Assembly (NCBI RefSeq): GCF_902706295.1
Contig: NZ_CACSJJ010000018.1
Span: 1-64,000 of the forward strand
DNA length: 64,000 bases
Direction of reading: 5' to 3'
From: Arthrobacter sp. 18067
GTDB taxonomy: Bacteria > Actinomycetota > Actinomycetes > Actinomycetales > Micrococcaceae
Shown: positions 1 through 9,071 of the stretch, in pieces
Layout: each line of letters begins with the position of its first letter
Numbering within the stretch: the first letter of the stretch is position 1
Translations under genes and position numbers: made by a program
Notes under the pieces: model-generated
What the model was told of the DNA's origin: nothing
The model's input: the letters and a program-made list of their open reading frames with translations, nothing else
Databases searched by the model: none

Positions 1-404
1 GCCGGGGGCTGCGGGGCTGCCTCCACGGGCGGAACCGGGGCGGAAGGCGGAACCACGACGGCGGGTGGCGGCTCAGCCGGCGGCTCGGCCGACGTCGCTT
101 CGGCTGCGGTCGCCTCCTCTGCAGGCGCCGGCGTCGTGTCCGCCGGTACTGCTGGTTCGGCGCGCGGACTCACGACGGCGGGTGCCACCTGTCGCTGGAT
201 CGGGTCGAAGTCGAGGGCAACGGATGCCGCCGAGGTCCCTGAACTGCCGCGGGCTTGGTCGGGCAGGGGTGGCGTCATGGCAATGGCGGCAACCAACGCA
301 CCGGCCAGCACGGCGGCTTTGAAGGTACCCGGCGTTGAGCGCCGGAAACGGCTGCGTGATTCGGTTGGAGCGTTCTGTGGTTCTGGATCGCCCTGCAGAG
401 TCAT
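1..404 (-). CDS. Exported Ala/Pro-rich protein, N-terminal part only
   Basis: The gene reads leftward off the window edge, so only about 134 N-terminal codons are visible. The start is an ATG at 404 with GGAG seven bases upstream. After a charged N-terminus rich in Arg there is a hydrophobic stretch (about residues 30-46, AVLAGALVAAIAM) that fits a signal peptide or membrane anchor, followed by a low-complexity Ala/Pro/Val/Glu-rich region. Such linkers are typical of actinobacterial secreted cell-wall proteins, but the functional domain lies outside the window, so no function can be assigned. Export is inferred from the N-terminus alone. Confidence 0.6.
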   Translation of the reverse strand, partial: MTLQGDPEPQNAPTESRSRFRRSTPGTFKAAVLAGALVAAIAMTPPLPDQARGSSGTSAASVALDFDPIQRQVAPAVVSPRAEPAVPADTTPAPAEEATAAEATSAEPPAEPPPAVVVPPSAPVPPVEAAPQPP

Positions 405-590
405 GGGAACTCCAAGCGGGAGTGGATCCGCTGTAAAAGCCGGAACGGATATTCAGAAATCCCCAGACACTTTCGATTGTAGGAACTCCCCGGCCGATGT
501 GAACCTTGTGGGGCTACTCGTCTTTTTCCGGGGCACTACTTGGATGTGGCGTCCCCCCGGCGTCAAACAAGGCCAGAAAGGAGCAACAAC

Positions 591-617
591 CTAGCTTTCT
601 TTAGAAAAGTCAGCTAG
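591..617. promoter_or_regulatory. Inverted repeat upstream of the HxlR gene, probable autoregulatory operator
   Basis: CTAGCT (591-596) and AGCTAG (612-617) form an inverted repeat with a 15-base AT-rich spacer, ending ten bases before the HxlR start codon. The position suggests an operator bound by the downstream regulator. Binding is inferred. Confidence 0.45.
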
Positions 618-626
618 TTTGACCTC

Positions 627-1166
627 ATGCCTCTTCGTTCCGACTGGTCCGCCCGTACGTGCAGCCTTGCCCGTGGGCTCGACGTCCTTGGCGATCCCTG
701 GGGGAGCCTGGTCCTGCGTGAAATCTTCTTCGGCAACGGCCGGTACGAGGCCATCAAGCAGCGACTCGAGGTTGCGGACAACGTCCTCAGCAAGCGGCTG
801 GGGTGGTTGCTCGAGTCCGGCCTCCTGGCCCAACGCCCCTACCAGGACGGCAGCCGCACCCGGCAGGAGTACATCCTCACGCCCAAGGGCGAGGACGCGC
901 TGCCTGTCCTCAACGCCATCATCATCTGGGCCGAAAAGCACCTGGATGCACCCAGCGAGGTGTCCCATATGAAGGTCATCCACACAGACTGCGGACAGGC
1001 CACGTCCTCGGCAGACACCTGCACGCATTGCGGCACCCGCCTCACCGCGGCAAACACCAGTTGGCACAGCCTCAAACGCAGCGACCATCCGATGCGCCTG
1101 GCTGTCGCACCCAAGCAAATCCGCACTCCTGAAACCCGCACCTCCGAAACGGAGATCTCCGCATGA
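627..1166 (+). CDS. HxlR-family winged-helix transcriptional regulator
   Basis: A 179-residue protein with the HxlR winged-helix domain over about residues 12-105. The family features are visible: an N-terminal Cys (C12), the 'LDVLGDPWGSLVLRE' helix, 'LEVADNVLSKRLGWL' recognition region and 'YILTPKGED' wing. Unusually, the protein continues for about 70 residues with a small cluster H119/C122/C132/C135 resembling a zinc knuckle. HxlR proteins often sense reactive electrophiles or redox state and control a neighbouring gene. The stop codon overlaps the start of the MFS gene (ATGA), so the two are translated together and the transporter is its likely target. Ligand unknown. Confidence 0.85.
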   Translation: MPLRSDWSARTCSLARGLDVLGDPWGSLVLREIFFGNGRYEAIKQRLEVADNVLSKRLGWLLESGLLAQRPYQDGSRTRQEYILTPKGEDALPVLNAIIIWAEKHLDAPSEVSHMKVIHTDCGQATSSADTCTHCGTRLTAANTSWHSLKRSDHPMRLAVAPKQIRTPETRTSETEISA

Positions 1167-2554
1167 CCGCTCCCGATGTCACAGGAACCCCGCCCGGAAC
1201 GACGGGAACTCCCACGGGCAAGCGCCGCCGCCTCCACCCTGCCTGGATTGTCGCCGCAGTGGCGTTCCTTGCCCTCGTGGGAGCAGCCGGCTTCCGTGCA
1301 GCGCCCGGTGTGCTGATGGTTCCGCTGCAGCAGGAGTTCGGCTGGTCCACCACGGTGTTGTCGCTGGCCGTCAGTATCAACCTTGTCCTCTTCGGCTTGA
1401 CGGCGCCCTTCGCGGCAGCCCTGATGGAACGCTTCGGCATCCGCAAGGTTACCTCGCTGGCGCTGTGCCTCATCGGCCTCGGCTCGGCCCTTACTGTCTT
1501 CGTGAACCAGTCCTGGCAGATCCTCCTTACCTGGGGGCTCCTGATTGGACTCGGCACGGGCTCCATGGCCCTGGTTTTCGCGGCGACCATCGCCAACACC
1601 TGGTTCGCCAAGAGCCGTGGGCTGGTGATCGGGATACTTACGGCCGGCAGTGCCGCCGGGCAGCTGGTGTTCCTTCCCTTCATTGCCGCCCTGGCCCAGA
1701 ACCCGGGCTGGCGCGGTGCCTCCTTGCTTATCGCCGCGGGTGCGCTCGCGGTTGTCCCGCTGGTGCTGCGCTGGCTACGGAACTCACCCGCCGACGTCGG
1801 GGTCTTGCCGTACGGTGCCGAGGCACCTCAGCTGAAAGCCGCCGACGCCGGAACTACGACACAGCCGATAGGAGAAACGACCGCTGCGGTTGCGTCGCCC
1901 GGAACTTTCGCTCCGAAGGACTCCGCCAATGCCGCAATCCGTGCCTTGCAGGTCCTCAAACGGGCGGCCAAGGTCCGGACGTTCTGGGCGCTTGCTGCGG
2001 GTTTCGCGATCTGTGGAGCCACCACCAACGGGCTTATCGGCACACACTTCATACCGTCGGCCCACGATCACGGAATGCCCGAAACCACGGCAGCGGGCTT
2101 GCTGGCCGTCGTCGGAATCTTCGACATCGTGGGGACCATCGCATCCGGTTGGCTGACCGACCGCTTCAACCCCAAGATCCTGCTGGCCGTGTACTACCAA
2201 TTCCGTGGGATTGGGCTGCTGGTCCTGCCGTTGCTGCTGGGCTCATCCGTGGAGCCGAGCATGATCATCTTCGTGGTGGTTTACGGGCTCGACTGGGTTG
2301 CCACTGTGCCTCCGACTGCGGCGATCTGCCGCTCAGTGTTCGGCGCGGACGGCTCCGTGGTGTTCGGCTGGGTGTTTGCTGCCCACCAACTCGGCGCCGC
2401 AGCAGCCGCACTCGCCGCCGGCTTCATTCGCGACGCCACCGGGCACTACAACTACGCCTGGCTTGGGGCGGCTGCCATGTGCACGGTAGCCGCAGTCATC
2501 AGCGCCACCATTCGTAAGGACGCCGCGAAGAAGGAACCGGTCGCGGTCGCCTGA
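1163..2554 (+). CDS. MFS transporter
   Basis: A 463-residue integral membrane protein of the major facilitator superfamily with about 12 predicted membrane helices, a Lys/Arg-rich cytoplasmic N-terminus and a central loop near residues 210-265. The family signature after helix 2 is recognisable ('ALMERFGIRKV'), and the general look resembles the monocarboxylate/oxalate-formate antiporter type. It overlaps the HxlR gene by four bases, so it is probably an exporter or importer of the compound sensed by that regulator. The substrate cannot be read from sequence. Confidence 0.85.
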   Translation: MTAPDVTGTPPGTTGTPTGKRRRLHPAWIVAAVAFLALVGAAGFRAAPGVLMVPLQQEFGWSTTVLSLAVSINLVLFGLTAPFAAALMERFGIRKVTSLALCLIGLGSALTVFVNQSWQILLTWGLLIGLGTGSMALVFAATIANTWFAKSRGLVIGILTAGSAAGQLVFLPFIAALAQNPGWRGASLLIAAGALAVVPLVLRWLRNSPADVGVLPYGAEAPQLKAADAGTTTQPIGETTAAVASPGTFAPKDSANAAIRALQVLKRAAKVRTFWALAAGFAICGATTNGLIGTHFIPSAHDHGMPETTAAGLLAVVGIFDIVGTIASGWLTDRFNPKILLAVYYQFRGIGLLVLPLLLGSSVEPSMIIFVVVYGLDWVATVPPTAAICRSVFGADGSVVFGWVFAAHQLGAAAAALAAGFIRDATGHYNYAWLGAAAMCTVAAVISATIRKDAAKKEPVAVA

Positions 2555-2654
2555 TGAGACGTTGCCTGAAGCCGGTTGCGGGGCCCGCTCTGCGCGCTCT
2601 TCGAGCTATTTGTGCCCGAAAGCACGCAGAGCAGGCCCCACAAGGGGAGTACAA

Positions 2655-5600
2655 CTAGCCCGCTTCGGTGATCCGGAACGTCAGCGTCCGGGCCTCCGGG
2701 CGCAGTGCATGATCCGGCCACACATCCGGTCCGCACGCCCTGGATCCGAGGCCATGCTGGGCAGCGTCGAGGTACAGGTAACTGCCTTGGCTCGCCGGCA
2801 ACTCATGCGGGTGGCCTGCAGCTGAGATTTCCTGTGCCGTGTGCCGGGTAAGAGTGAAGCCAGGCAGACGGCCACGGGAGTCAGCGGCCGCGTCGAGTTT
2901 CAGCCAAGGAGTACCTGCCTCCTGCAGATCCAGCGACCGGACATCACTCCGGTGTCCCGTTTCCTGCGGTTTGGCGTAGGGCACCATGAGCTCGTCGATG
3001 CCTGCCGAGTACCGGCCCACCAGCGTCGCGTGCATGCTGTCCGGGTACGATTCACGGGGCCCGGCGCCGAACCATGAAGCTCCGTCCACGGAGCCCGGCA
3101 GATCGAATCGGATGCCGATGCGTGGCCAGATGATGTCCCAGCCGGTGCTGGGAACAATCTCCACACGAAGCCACAACTCACCCTCGGACAGTTGCCAGTT
3201 CTCCTCCACAGAGACCCAACGTGCGGCGTCCGCTGCGGCGTAGCGGGTGTGGACCACAACGCCGGTTTCGTCGGCGGAAACCTTCTCAACCCGGGCGGTG
3301 ATCCGATCCAGGCCGGCAGCACGCCACACTGACTCCATTGACGGGGCAGGAGTTCCGTTGCCGCTGTTGAGCCGAGGATCGGCGAGGTCGTAGCTGCCGC
3401 GGCCTGCCCCGGCGTCGTTGTCCGTGGGTGCCCGCCACAACTCCAGCCGAGGTCCGGATACCGAAAGCCCGGCAAGCGAGACCAACCGGCCGTCCTCGAA
3501 GACGGCGGGGCCCAGCGAAATGGTGCCCTCCGCAATGTCAGCCGCACGTTCGGATGATGCCAGCGGACGGGGTCCCGTCACGCCGCGACGGGTTTCTGTC
3601 AGTTCGAGCTGCGCCGCGGAAATCACATGCCCGGCATCGGCCCACGCAGTGTCCTTGCAGAGGACGGCCTCCACCGTGAGCCAGTACTCACCGGATGAGA
3701 CGCCTGCGAACTCCGGCAGTTCGATCAGGGTTTTCTCACCGGCGGCGAGTGGATGGCCGGCGGAGGTGACGACGTCAAGCTCGCCCGAGACGTGCAAAAG
3801 GCCGTCCACTTCGGTGCGCCAGCGCAGCATGACGTCGGACGCATCGGCCGTGTGCCGAAGGTTGGCGACGGAGATGAAGCGGCGCGTGCCGCCGTCGTGG
3901 GTGTCCGCACTGAAGTCCAGGCGCAGGGGAGCGACAATCTGCTTGTACTCAAAGAGCCCGGGGCTCGGCGTGGAGTCCGACAGGACCATGCCGTCCATCA
4001 CGAAGTTGCCGTCGTGGACTACCTCGCCGAAGTCGCCGCCGTAGGCGTAAAACTCCGTGCCATCGGCGGTGGTGGTCCGGATGCCGTGGTCACGCCATTC
4101 CCAGACGAAGCCGCCATGCAGCCGCGGGAAGCGGTCCACCAGGTCCTCGTACTGGTCGATCGCGCCCGGGCCGTTGCCCATGGCATGAACGTATTCGCAC
4201 AGGATGAACGGTTTGCTGCGCTGCCGTGCGGACTCTGCCGCGGAGCAGCCCAGCAAGAGTGAGCCGGAATCGTCGCGGCCAATCGCCTCAGTCTCAGGAA
4301 CGGAGGAGTACATACGCGAGTACACATCCGTGTAAGCGCCGGTGTAATCGCCTTCGTAGTGGACCGGGCGGCCGGTGTCACGGGCGTGGGCCCACGCGGA
4401 CATGGCAGCCAGGTTGGAACCCGTGCCGGACTCGTTGCCGAGGGACCACATGACGATGGACGGGTGGTTCTTGTCCCGCTCCATCGTCCGTTCCATCCGG
4501 TCCACATATGCTTCGCGCCAGGCGGGGTCGTCGCTGGGATTGCCCACCCAACCGTGCCGTTCGAAACCGTGGGTCTCGAGGTCGCATTCGAGGATCACCC
4601 AGAATCCCATCTCATCCGCGATGTCCAGCAGACGCGGGTGCGGCGGGTAGTGGCTGGTGCGGATGGCGTTGACGTTGAACTGCTTCATGAGCGCGAGGTC
4701 GGCCCGGGCGAAGTCCTCATCGAAGACCCTGCCTCGGTCCGGATGGGTCTCATGGCGGTTCACACCGTGGAACACCACGCGCCGGCCGTTCACAAGGAAC
4801 TGGTCACCCTTGATCTCCACGGTGCGGAATCCCAGGCGCAGCGAGATGGTCTCGCCCTTGCCCGCCACGGTTGCCGCGTACAGCCGCGGAACCTCCGCAG
4901 ACCAGGGTTCGACGGCGGTGATCGCCACCGGGGCGACGTCGGCAGGGGAGGACCAAACGACGTCGACGTCCAGCTCGGGGACGGACAACCGGATGGGGTA
5001 GGCGGCTGCATCGGCCGTGAATTCGGGGTCGATGATGCCCGCGCCGTTGGTGAAGGACGTCCTCAGCCAGACGTCGTCGATGCCCTTTTCCGGACGTACT
5101 TGGAGCGTGACGTCCCGAAAGATGCCCGGCATCCACCATTGGTCCTGGTCCTCGACGTAGCTGGAGGCGGACCACTGGTGGACGCGGACCGCAATCACAT
5201 TGTGTCCTGGGCGGATTGCCTCGGTGACGTCGAATTCCTGGGCCAACCGGCTGCCCGTGCCAACACCGATCTCGACGCCGTTGAGCCACACTTTGTAGCG
5301 GGATTCGACGCCGTCGAAACGCAGGACTGTCTTCCCGGTGCCACTCCATTTTTCCGGCACGTCAAAGGTCCGCCGGTAGTCACCGGTGGGGTTCTCATCC
5401 GGAACATGGGGCGCATCAGTCGGGAACGGGAACTGTACGTTGGTGTAGATGGGCCGTCCGTAGCGCCCCTCACCCTCGAGGACCCAGTGCGCTGGAACCG
5501 GGATCTGGTCCCAGTCGGAATCGTCCAATTCTTGGTCGGCGACGCCCTCGATTGTCTCTCCGGAAGGAAGGACGCCGCGGCCACCCGGTGTGCCGGGAGC

Positions 5601-5732
5601 GCCCGGGAGGAGCCGGAAGCGCCACTGTCCATTCAGGGAAATGGTTGGTGCATCGGTGTGCAGCCAGGAGCGGGCAGGGAGGCGCTTCCCGGATCCCGGT
5701 CCGCGATCTGTGATGTAGCTGGCGTCGGTCAT
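2655..5732 (-). CDS. lacZ: Beta-galactosidase, GH2 LacZ type
   Basis: A 1025-residue enzyme, almost exactly the length of E. coli LacZ (1024). It hydrolyses beta-D-galactosides in the cytoplasm. Visible: N-terminal jelly-roll sugar-binding domain ('SLNGQWRF', 'IPVPAHW'), two Ig-like domains, the TIM barrel with 'GVNRHETHPDRGR', the acid/base Glu at about E434 in 'WSLGNESG', the nucleophile at about E513 in 'ILCEYVHAMGNG', and the C-terminal beta-sandwich domain. It is the last gene of a four-gene minus-strand operon and its ATG overlaps the stop of the permease gene (TAATG). The operon supplies the imported beta-galactoside or oligosaccharide. Confidence 0.95.
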   Translation of the reverse strand: MTDASYITDRGPGSGKRLPARSWLHTDAPTISLNGQWRFRLLPGAPGTPGGRGVLPSGETIEGVADQELDDSDWDQIPVPAHWVLEGEGRYGRPIYTNVQFPFPTDAPHVPDENPTGDYRRTFDVPEKWSGTGKTVLRFDGVESRYKVWLNGVEIGVGTGSRLAQEFDVTEAIRPGHNVIAVRVHQWSASSYVEDQDQWWMPGIFRDVTLQVRPEKGIDDVWLRTSFTNGAGIIDPEFTADAAAYPIRLSVPELDVDVVWSSPADVAPVAITAVEPWSAEVPRLYAATVAGKGETISLRLGFRTVEIKGDQFLVNGRRVVFHGVNRHETHPDRGRVFDEDFARADLALMKQFNVNAIRTSHYPPHPRLLDIADEMGFWVILECDLETHGFERHGWVGNPSDDPAWREAYVDRMERTMERDKNHPSIVMWSLGNESGTGSNLAAMSAWAHARDTGRPVHYEGDYTGAYTDVYSRMYSSVPETEAIGRDDSGSLLLGCSAAESARQRSKPFILCEYVHAMGNGPGAIDQYEDLVDRFPRLHGGFVWEWRDHGIRTTTADGTEFYAYGGDFGEVVHDGNFVMDGMVLSDSTPSPGLFEYKQIVAPLRLDFSADTHDGGTRRFISVANLRHTADASDVMLRWRTEVDGLLHVSGELDVVTSAGHPLAAGEKTLIELPEFAGVSSGEYWLTVEAVLCKDTAWADAGHVISAAQLELTETRRGVTGPRPLASSERAADIAEGTISLGPAVFEDGRLVSLAGLSVSGPRLELWRAPTDNDAGAGRGSYDLADPRLNSGNGTPAPSMESVWRAAGLDRITARVEKVSADETGVVVHTRYAAADAARWVSVEENWQLSEGELWLRVEIVPSTGWDIIWPRIGIRFDLPGSVDGASWFGAGPRESYPDSMHATLVGRYSAGIDELMVPYAKPQETGHRSDVRSLDLQEAGTPWLKLDAAADSRGRLPGFTLTRHTAQEISAAGHPHELPASQGSYLYLDAAQHGLGSRACGPDVWPDHALRPEARTLTFRITEAG

Positions 5733-6646
5733 TACTTAACGGCTCCTTCAGTCAGTCCACCGCGCCAGAAGCGCTGCAGGACAACCATGGCGATGCTGAG
5801 CGGAATGATGGAGAGCAACACTCCACCGGTGGTCAGTTCATAGAATTCGGGCAAGCGGTCAACCTGGCTCAGCCAGTTATTCAGGCCCAAAGTGATGGGG
5901 TAGAGCTCTGAATCGGAGAGCATGACCAGCGGCAGGAAGTAGTTGTTCCAGATACCCACCAGCTGGAACAGGAACACGGTGACCAGTGCCGGAGTCAGCA
6001 CCTTGAGCCCAATGGTGTGGAAGATACGGAGTTCTCCGGCGCCATCGATCCTGGCGGCCTCGATCAGCGAGGTGTCCACGGTGGCCTGCGCGTAGATCCT
6101 GCACAGGAACAGGCCGAACGGCGAGACCAGCGATGGCAACAGGACGCTCCAGTACGTGTTGGCCAGGCCCATCTGGCTGAACAGCAGGAAGAGGGGCAAC
6201 GCCGTGGCCGTGCCGGGAACCAGCACACCACCCAGGATGGTCCCGAATACCAGATTCCGGCCACGGAACTCGTACTTGGCCAGCGCGTAGCCTCCAGCGG
6301 CAGCGAAGTACGTGGCCAGGAGCGCACCAACACCGGCATAGATCGCGGAGTTCAGGAACCAGCGGCCGAAGATGCCGTTGTCGTAACTGATGACCCGGCC
6401 GATGTTTTCCCACAAGGAGAACGTCGGCGCGAACCAAAAGCCGTTGGTGGAGAAGAGGTCCTCCGTGGACTTGGTGGAGGCAACGAAGACCCAGTACACG
6501 GGAATCAGGAAGTACAGGGCCACCACTACCAAAAGTGCGGTGACGATGATGGTGGAGGACCGCCGTCGTCCGGCTGAGCGGTCCGGGCCGGCCGAAGGCT
6601 TGCTGCGTACCGGGGCGGTGGTTGGCTTCGTGGCTGTGACGGTCAT
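5732..6646 (-). CDS. Carbohydrate ABC transporter permease, MalG/CUT1 type
   Basis: A 304-residue inner-membrane permease with six predicted helices and the cytoplasmic EAA loop 'EAARIDGAGELRIFHTIGL' that docks the ATPase. The start was set at the ATG at 6646, which overlaps the stop of the upstream permease (ATGA). A longer open frame extends upstream but lies inside that gene. It pairs with the next permease to form the channel for the sugar delivered by the lipoprotein encoded first in the operon. No ATP-binding protein gene is present, so a shared ATPase encoded elsewhere (MsmK/MalK type) is inferred. Confidence 0.92.
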   Translation of the reverse strand: MTVTATKPTTAPVRSKPSAGPDRSAGRRRSSTIIVTALLVVVALYFLIPVYWVFVASTKSTEDLFSTNGFWFAPTFSLWENIGRVISYDNGIFGRWFLNSAIYAGVGALLATYFAAAGGYALAKYEFRGRNLVFGTILGGVLVPGTATALPLFLLFSQMGLANTYWSVLLPSLVSPFGLFLCRIYAQATVDTSLIEAARIDGAGELRIFHTIGLKVLTPALVTVFLFQLVGIWNNYFLPLVMLSDSELYPITLGLNNWLSQVDRLPEFYELTTGGVLLSIIPLSIAMVVLQRFWRGGLTEGAVK

Positions 6647-7590
6647 GAGGACTTCCTGTTCGTGAGTGCGAGGAAGGCGAAGGACAGGGCGAACGCGGCC
6701 ACGGCGATGATGACCGACTGGGCTGCTGCGACGTTGTAGTCGTTGTAGGCGAAGGCCGTGGTGTAGGCGCTGAGGTTGGGCGTGTACTGGCTGTCGATGG
6801 CGGGCGCCACGGTCTTGAGGACCTGGGCCTCGGCGAAGAGCTGCAGGGTTCCGATGATGGAGAACACCGTGGTGAGCATGAGTGCCGGGCGGATCAGGGG
6901 GAGTTGGATGCTGCGGGCCACGCGCCACGTAGAGGCACCGTCTACCTTGGCGGCTTCGTAGAGTTCCACCGGGATGGCTTTGAGCTGCGCCACGATGATC
7001 AGCATGTTGTAGCCCGTGTAGCTCCACGTGACGATGTTGGCGATGGACCACAGCACGCTGTTGGCACCCAGGAAATCGGGCGTCAGGCCTACGATCTTGG
7101 CTGCGTCAAACAGTGGGCTGAGTCCGGGCACATACAGGAAGGACCACAGGATGGTGGCGATGACACCGGGCACACCGTAAGGGAGGAAATAGGCGGCCCG
7201 GAAAAAACCCGGCCACTTTGCCGAGGCCGATTCCAACATGAGTGCCAACACCGTGCACAGGACGATCATGACGGGTACCTGGACGATGCCGAACAGCAGC
7301 ATCCGGCCGATGGACGCCACGAAGCTGCCGTCTGCCAATGCTTGGGCGTAGTTGCTGAAACCGGCGAACTCGCTGGTCACGCCTGCCTCGCCAAAGAGCC
7401 CGCTCCGGGTCACTTTCGTGAAGCTGGACAGGACGGCCACAACAATAGGGAGCAGGAACGTGAGGATGAAGAGCCCCAGGAACGGTGCCAGCAGGAGCCA
7501 GGGCGCGCGTGCGGCAGCACCTGTGCGTTTGCCACGGCGGGCCGCTGTAGCGGGACGCTGGACAGCGGGTGCAGTGCGGGTAGTCGTCAT
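6643..7590 (-). CDS. Carbohydrate ABC transporter permease, MalF/CUT1 type
   Basis: A 315-residue permease with about six membrane helices after a basic cytoplasmic N-terminus, and the EAA loop 'EAAKVDGASTWRVARSIQL'. The ATG at 7590 was chosen because it overlaps the stop of the binding-protein gene by four bases. The longer upstream frame is inside that gene. It works with the MalG-type permease encoded next. In the family, one permease of each type forms the transmembrane pore of CUT1 importers for di- and oligosaccharides. Location next to lacZ points to lactose or a galacto-oligosaccharide. Confidence 0.92.
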   Translation of the reverse strand: MTTTRTAPAVQRPATAARRGKRTGAAARAPWLLLAPFLGLFILTFLLPIVVAVLSSFTKVTRSGLFGEAGVTSEFAGFSNYAQALADGSFVASIGRMLLFGIVQVPVMIVLCTVLALMLESASAKWPGFFRAAYFLPYGVPGVIATILWSFLYVPGLSPLFDAAKIVGLTPDFLGANSVLWSIANIVTWSYTGYNMLIIVAQLKAIPVELYEAAKVDGASTWRVARSIQLPLIRPALMLTTVFSIIGTLQLFAEAQVLKTVAPAIDSQYTPNLSAYTTAFAYNDYNVAAAQSVIIAVAAFALSFAFLALTNRKSS

Positions 7591-8921
7591 GCCGTTTCCT
7601 TCCGAATGGTGAGGCCCTTGTTCTTGAAAACGGTGATGATCTGCTGTTCGGAGGCCGCAATGGAGTCCACCAACGAGGTCCCGAATGCCTTCTTGCGGAA
7701 ACCGTCGCTGAGGATGTTGAAGGACTGCTGCGTCACTGGCCACCAGGACCAGTCAGGGTTTTGCTGCCGCGTGGCCGGGACGAAGACTTCCTCGTTGTAT
7801 CGCTGACCACCGAAGAACGCCGACGGTTGTTGGCGGTCCGATCCGATGAAGTCGGGATTGGGGGACCAGCCGATGCCGCTGTTCTTGATTTCGGCGTCGA
7901 TTCCTTCCTTGGACGTGGTCAGCCACACAGCAAATTCCAGTGCTTCCTTGGGGTGCTTGCTGTTCGCGAGGACTGCAGCCGTGGAACCTCCGAGGTAGGT
8001 GGAACCGAACCCGGTATCGCCCCACGTGGGCATGGGCGCAACCCGCCATTTTCCCTCGGAGCCGCTGACGCCCTGAACCAGGGCATCGCCCCAGCTGCCG
8101 GTAATGGTCGAAGCAATGCCGCCCTTGCCGGCGGCCGCGAACCAGCCCGGCGTAAAGGCGCCGTACGCGGTGGTGACGAGATCGTCGTCGATCGCTTTGT
8201 CGAAGAAACGCGCGGTGTTGAGCGTGGCGTCGTCGGTCATGTTGATGACCCAGCCGTCCTCGTCGGGACGGAACCAAGCAGCGCCAGCCTGCGCGGCGAA
8301 CGAGGCGAAGGGCGAGGCGTCGCTGATGGGAAAGCAGTCCAGGTAGGTGTCAACGGCCCTGAGTTCTGCGGCAACACCGGCCCACTCGTCCCAGGTTTTC
8401 GGGGTGCTTGCGCCCACCTTGTCCATGATGGCGGGCTGGTAGAACATGCCCATTGGCCCGGAGTCCTGGGGGATGCCGTAGATTCCGCCTGTGTAGCTGA
8501 CCTGCTGCCACAGAGTGGGGTCGTAGAGGTGCGCGTGCTGGTCGGCACCATAACGGGAGAGATCCACCAGCCCGTTGACCAGCATGAACTCGGGAATGGA
8601 GCGCAGTTCAACCTGGGCCAGGTCCGGTCCTCCGCCTGCAGCGAGGGCCGAGTAGAGCTTTTGGTATCCGCCTGCGTTGCCGCCCGGAATCCACACCACG
8701 TCTACCTGGATGTTCGGGTTGGCGGCATTCCAGATGTCGGCAACGTTCTGGAAATCCTTGAGCCAAGCCCAGTAGGTGAGCCGCACAGGCTCGCCGGCTG
8801 CGGGGATGGTTGGTGCAGCGTTGACGGACTGGGTTCCTGGAGTAGCGCACCCGGTCAGCAGGCCCATGGCTGCTGTGCCCAGGCCTGCGCCCAGGAGTTG
8901 TCTTCGCGTGAAACGGGTCAT
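7587..8921 (-). CDS. Sugar-binding lipoprotein of the beta-galactoside ABC importer
   Basis: A 444-residue extracellular solute-binding protein (family 1). The N-terminus has a Tat-like motif (TRRQLLG) followed by a hydrophobic core and the lipobox LLTGC, so it is probably exported folded and lipid-anchored. The mature part has the features of CUT1 binding proteins, with many Trp and aromatic residues for sugar stacking and the conserved 'GIYGIPQD' segment. It is the promoter-proximal gene of the lipoprotein-permease-permease-lacZ operon, all overlapping by one to four bases. The divergent TetR gene and the palindrome at 9009-9032 probably control it. Confidence 0.92.
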   Translation of the reverse strand: MTRFTRRQLLGAGLGTAAMGLLTGCATPGTQSVNAAPTIPAAGEPVRLTYWAWLKDFQNVADIWNAANPNIQVDVVWIPGGNAGGYQKLYSALAAGGGPDLAQVELRSIPEFMLVNGLVDLSRYGADQHAHLYDPTLWQQVSYTGGIYGIPQDSGPMGMFYQPAIMDKVGASTPKTWDEWAGVAAELRAVDTYLDCFPISDASPFASFAAQAGAAWFRPDEDGWVINMTDDATLNTARFFDKAIDDDLVTTAYGAFTPGWFAAAGKGGIASTITGSWGDALVQGVSGSEGKWRVAPMPTWGDTGFGSTYLGGSTAAVLANSKHPKEALEFAVWLTTSKEGIDAEIKNSGIGWSPNPDFIGSDRQQPSAFFGGQRYNEEVFVPATRQQNPDWSWWPVTQQSFNILSDGFRKKAFGTSLVDSIAASEQQIITVFKNKGLTIRKETA

Positions 8922-9008
8922 GAGCCTTCACCTCTTCGTGTCAGGTTGACTGTGCCGGCGCGCGGATTCGTGGGTTCCAACTGCGGCAAGTGTGACCACG
9001 GTAACAGA

Positions 9009-9032
9009 AAATTCGAGTAGTCACTCGAATTT
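9009..9032. promoter_or_regulatory. Perfect palindromic operator between the lacZ operon and the TetR gene
   Basis: Ten-base arms AAATTCGAGT and ACTCGAATTT flank a 4-base spacer. The site lies about 90 bases before the lipoprotein start and 40 before the TetR start, in a GC-rich background. It fits a TetR-dimer operator controlling both directions. Confidence 0.65.
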
Positions 9033-9071
9033 CATTTTCGCGGCTGTAACACGCATGTACACTGGCTAGCC

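Noticed and set aside
591..1118. 175-residue minus-strand frame opposite the HxlR gene
   Set aside because: No ribosome site or family likeness; the plus-strand winged helix is clear.
4359..5843. 494-residue plus-strand open frame opposite lacZ
   Set aside because: It is the antisense shadow of a GC-rich gene; lacZ has all catalytic motifs on the other strand and this frame has no family likeness.
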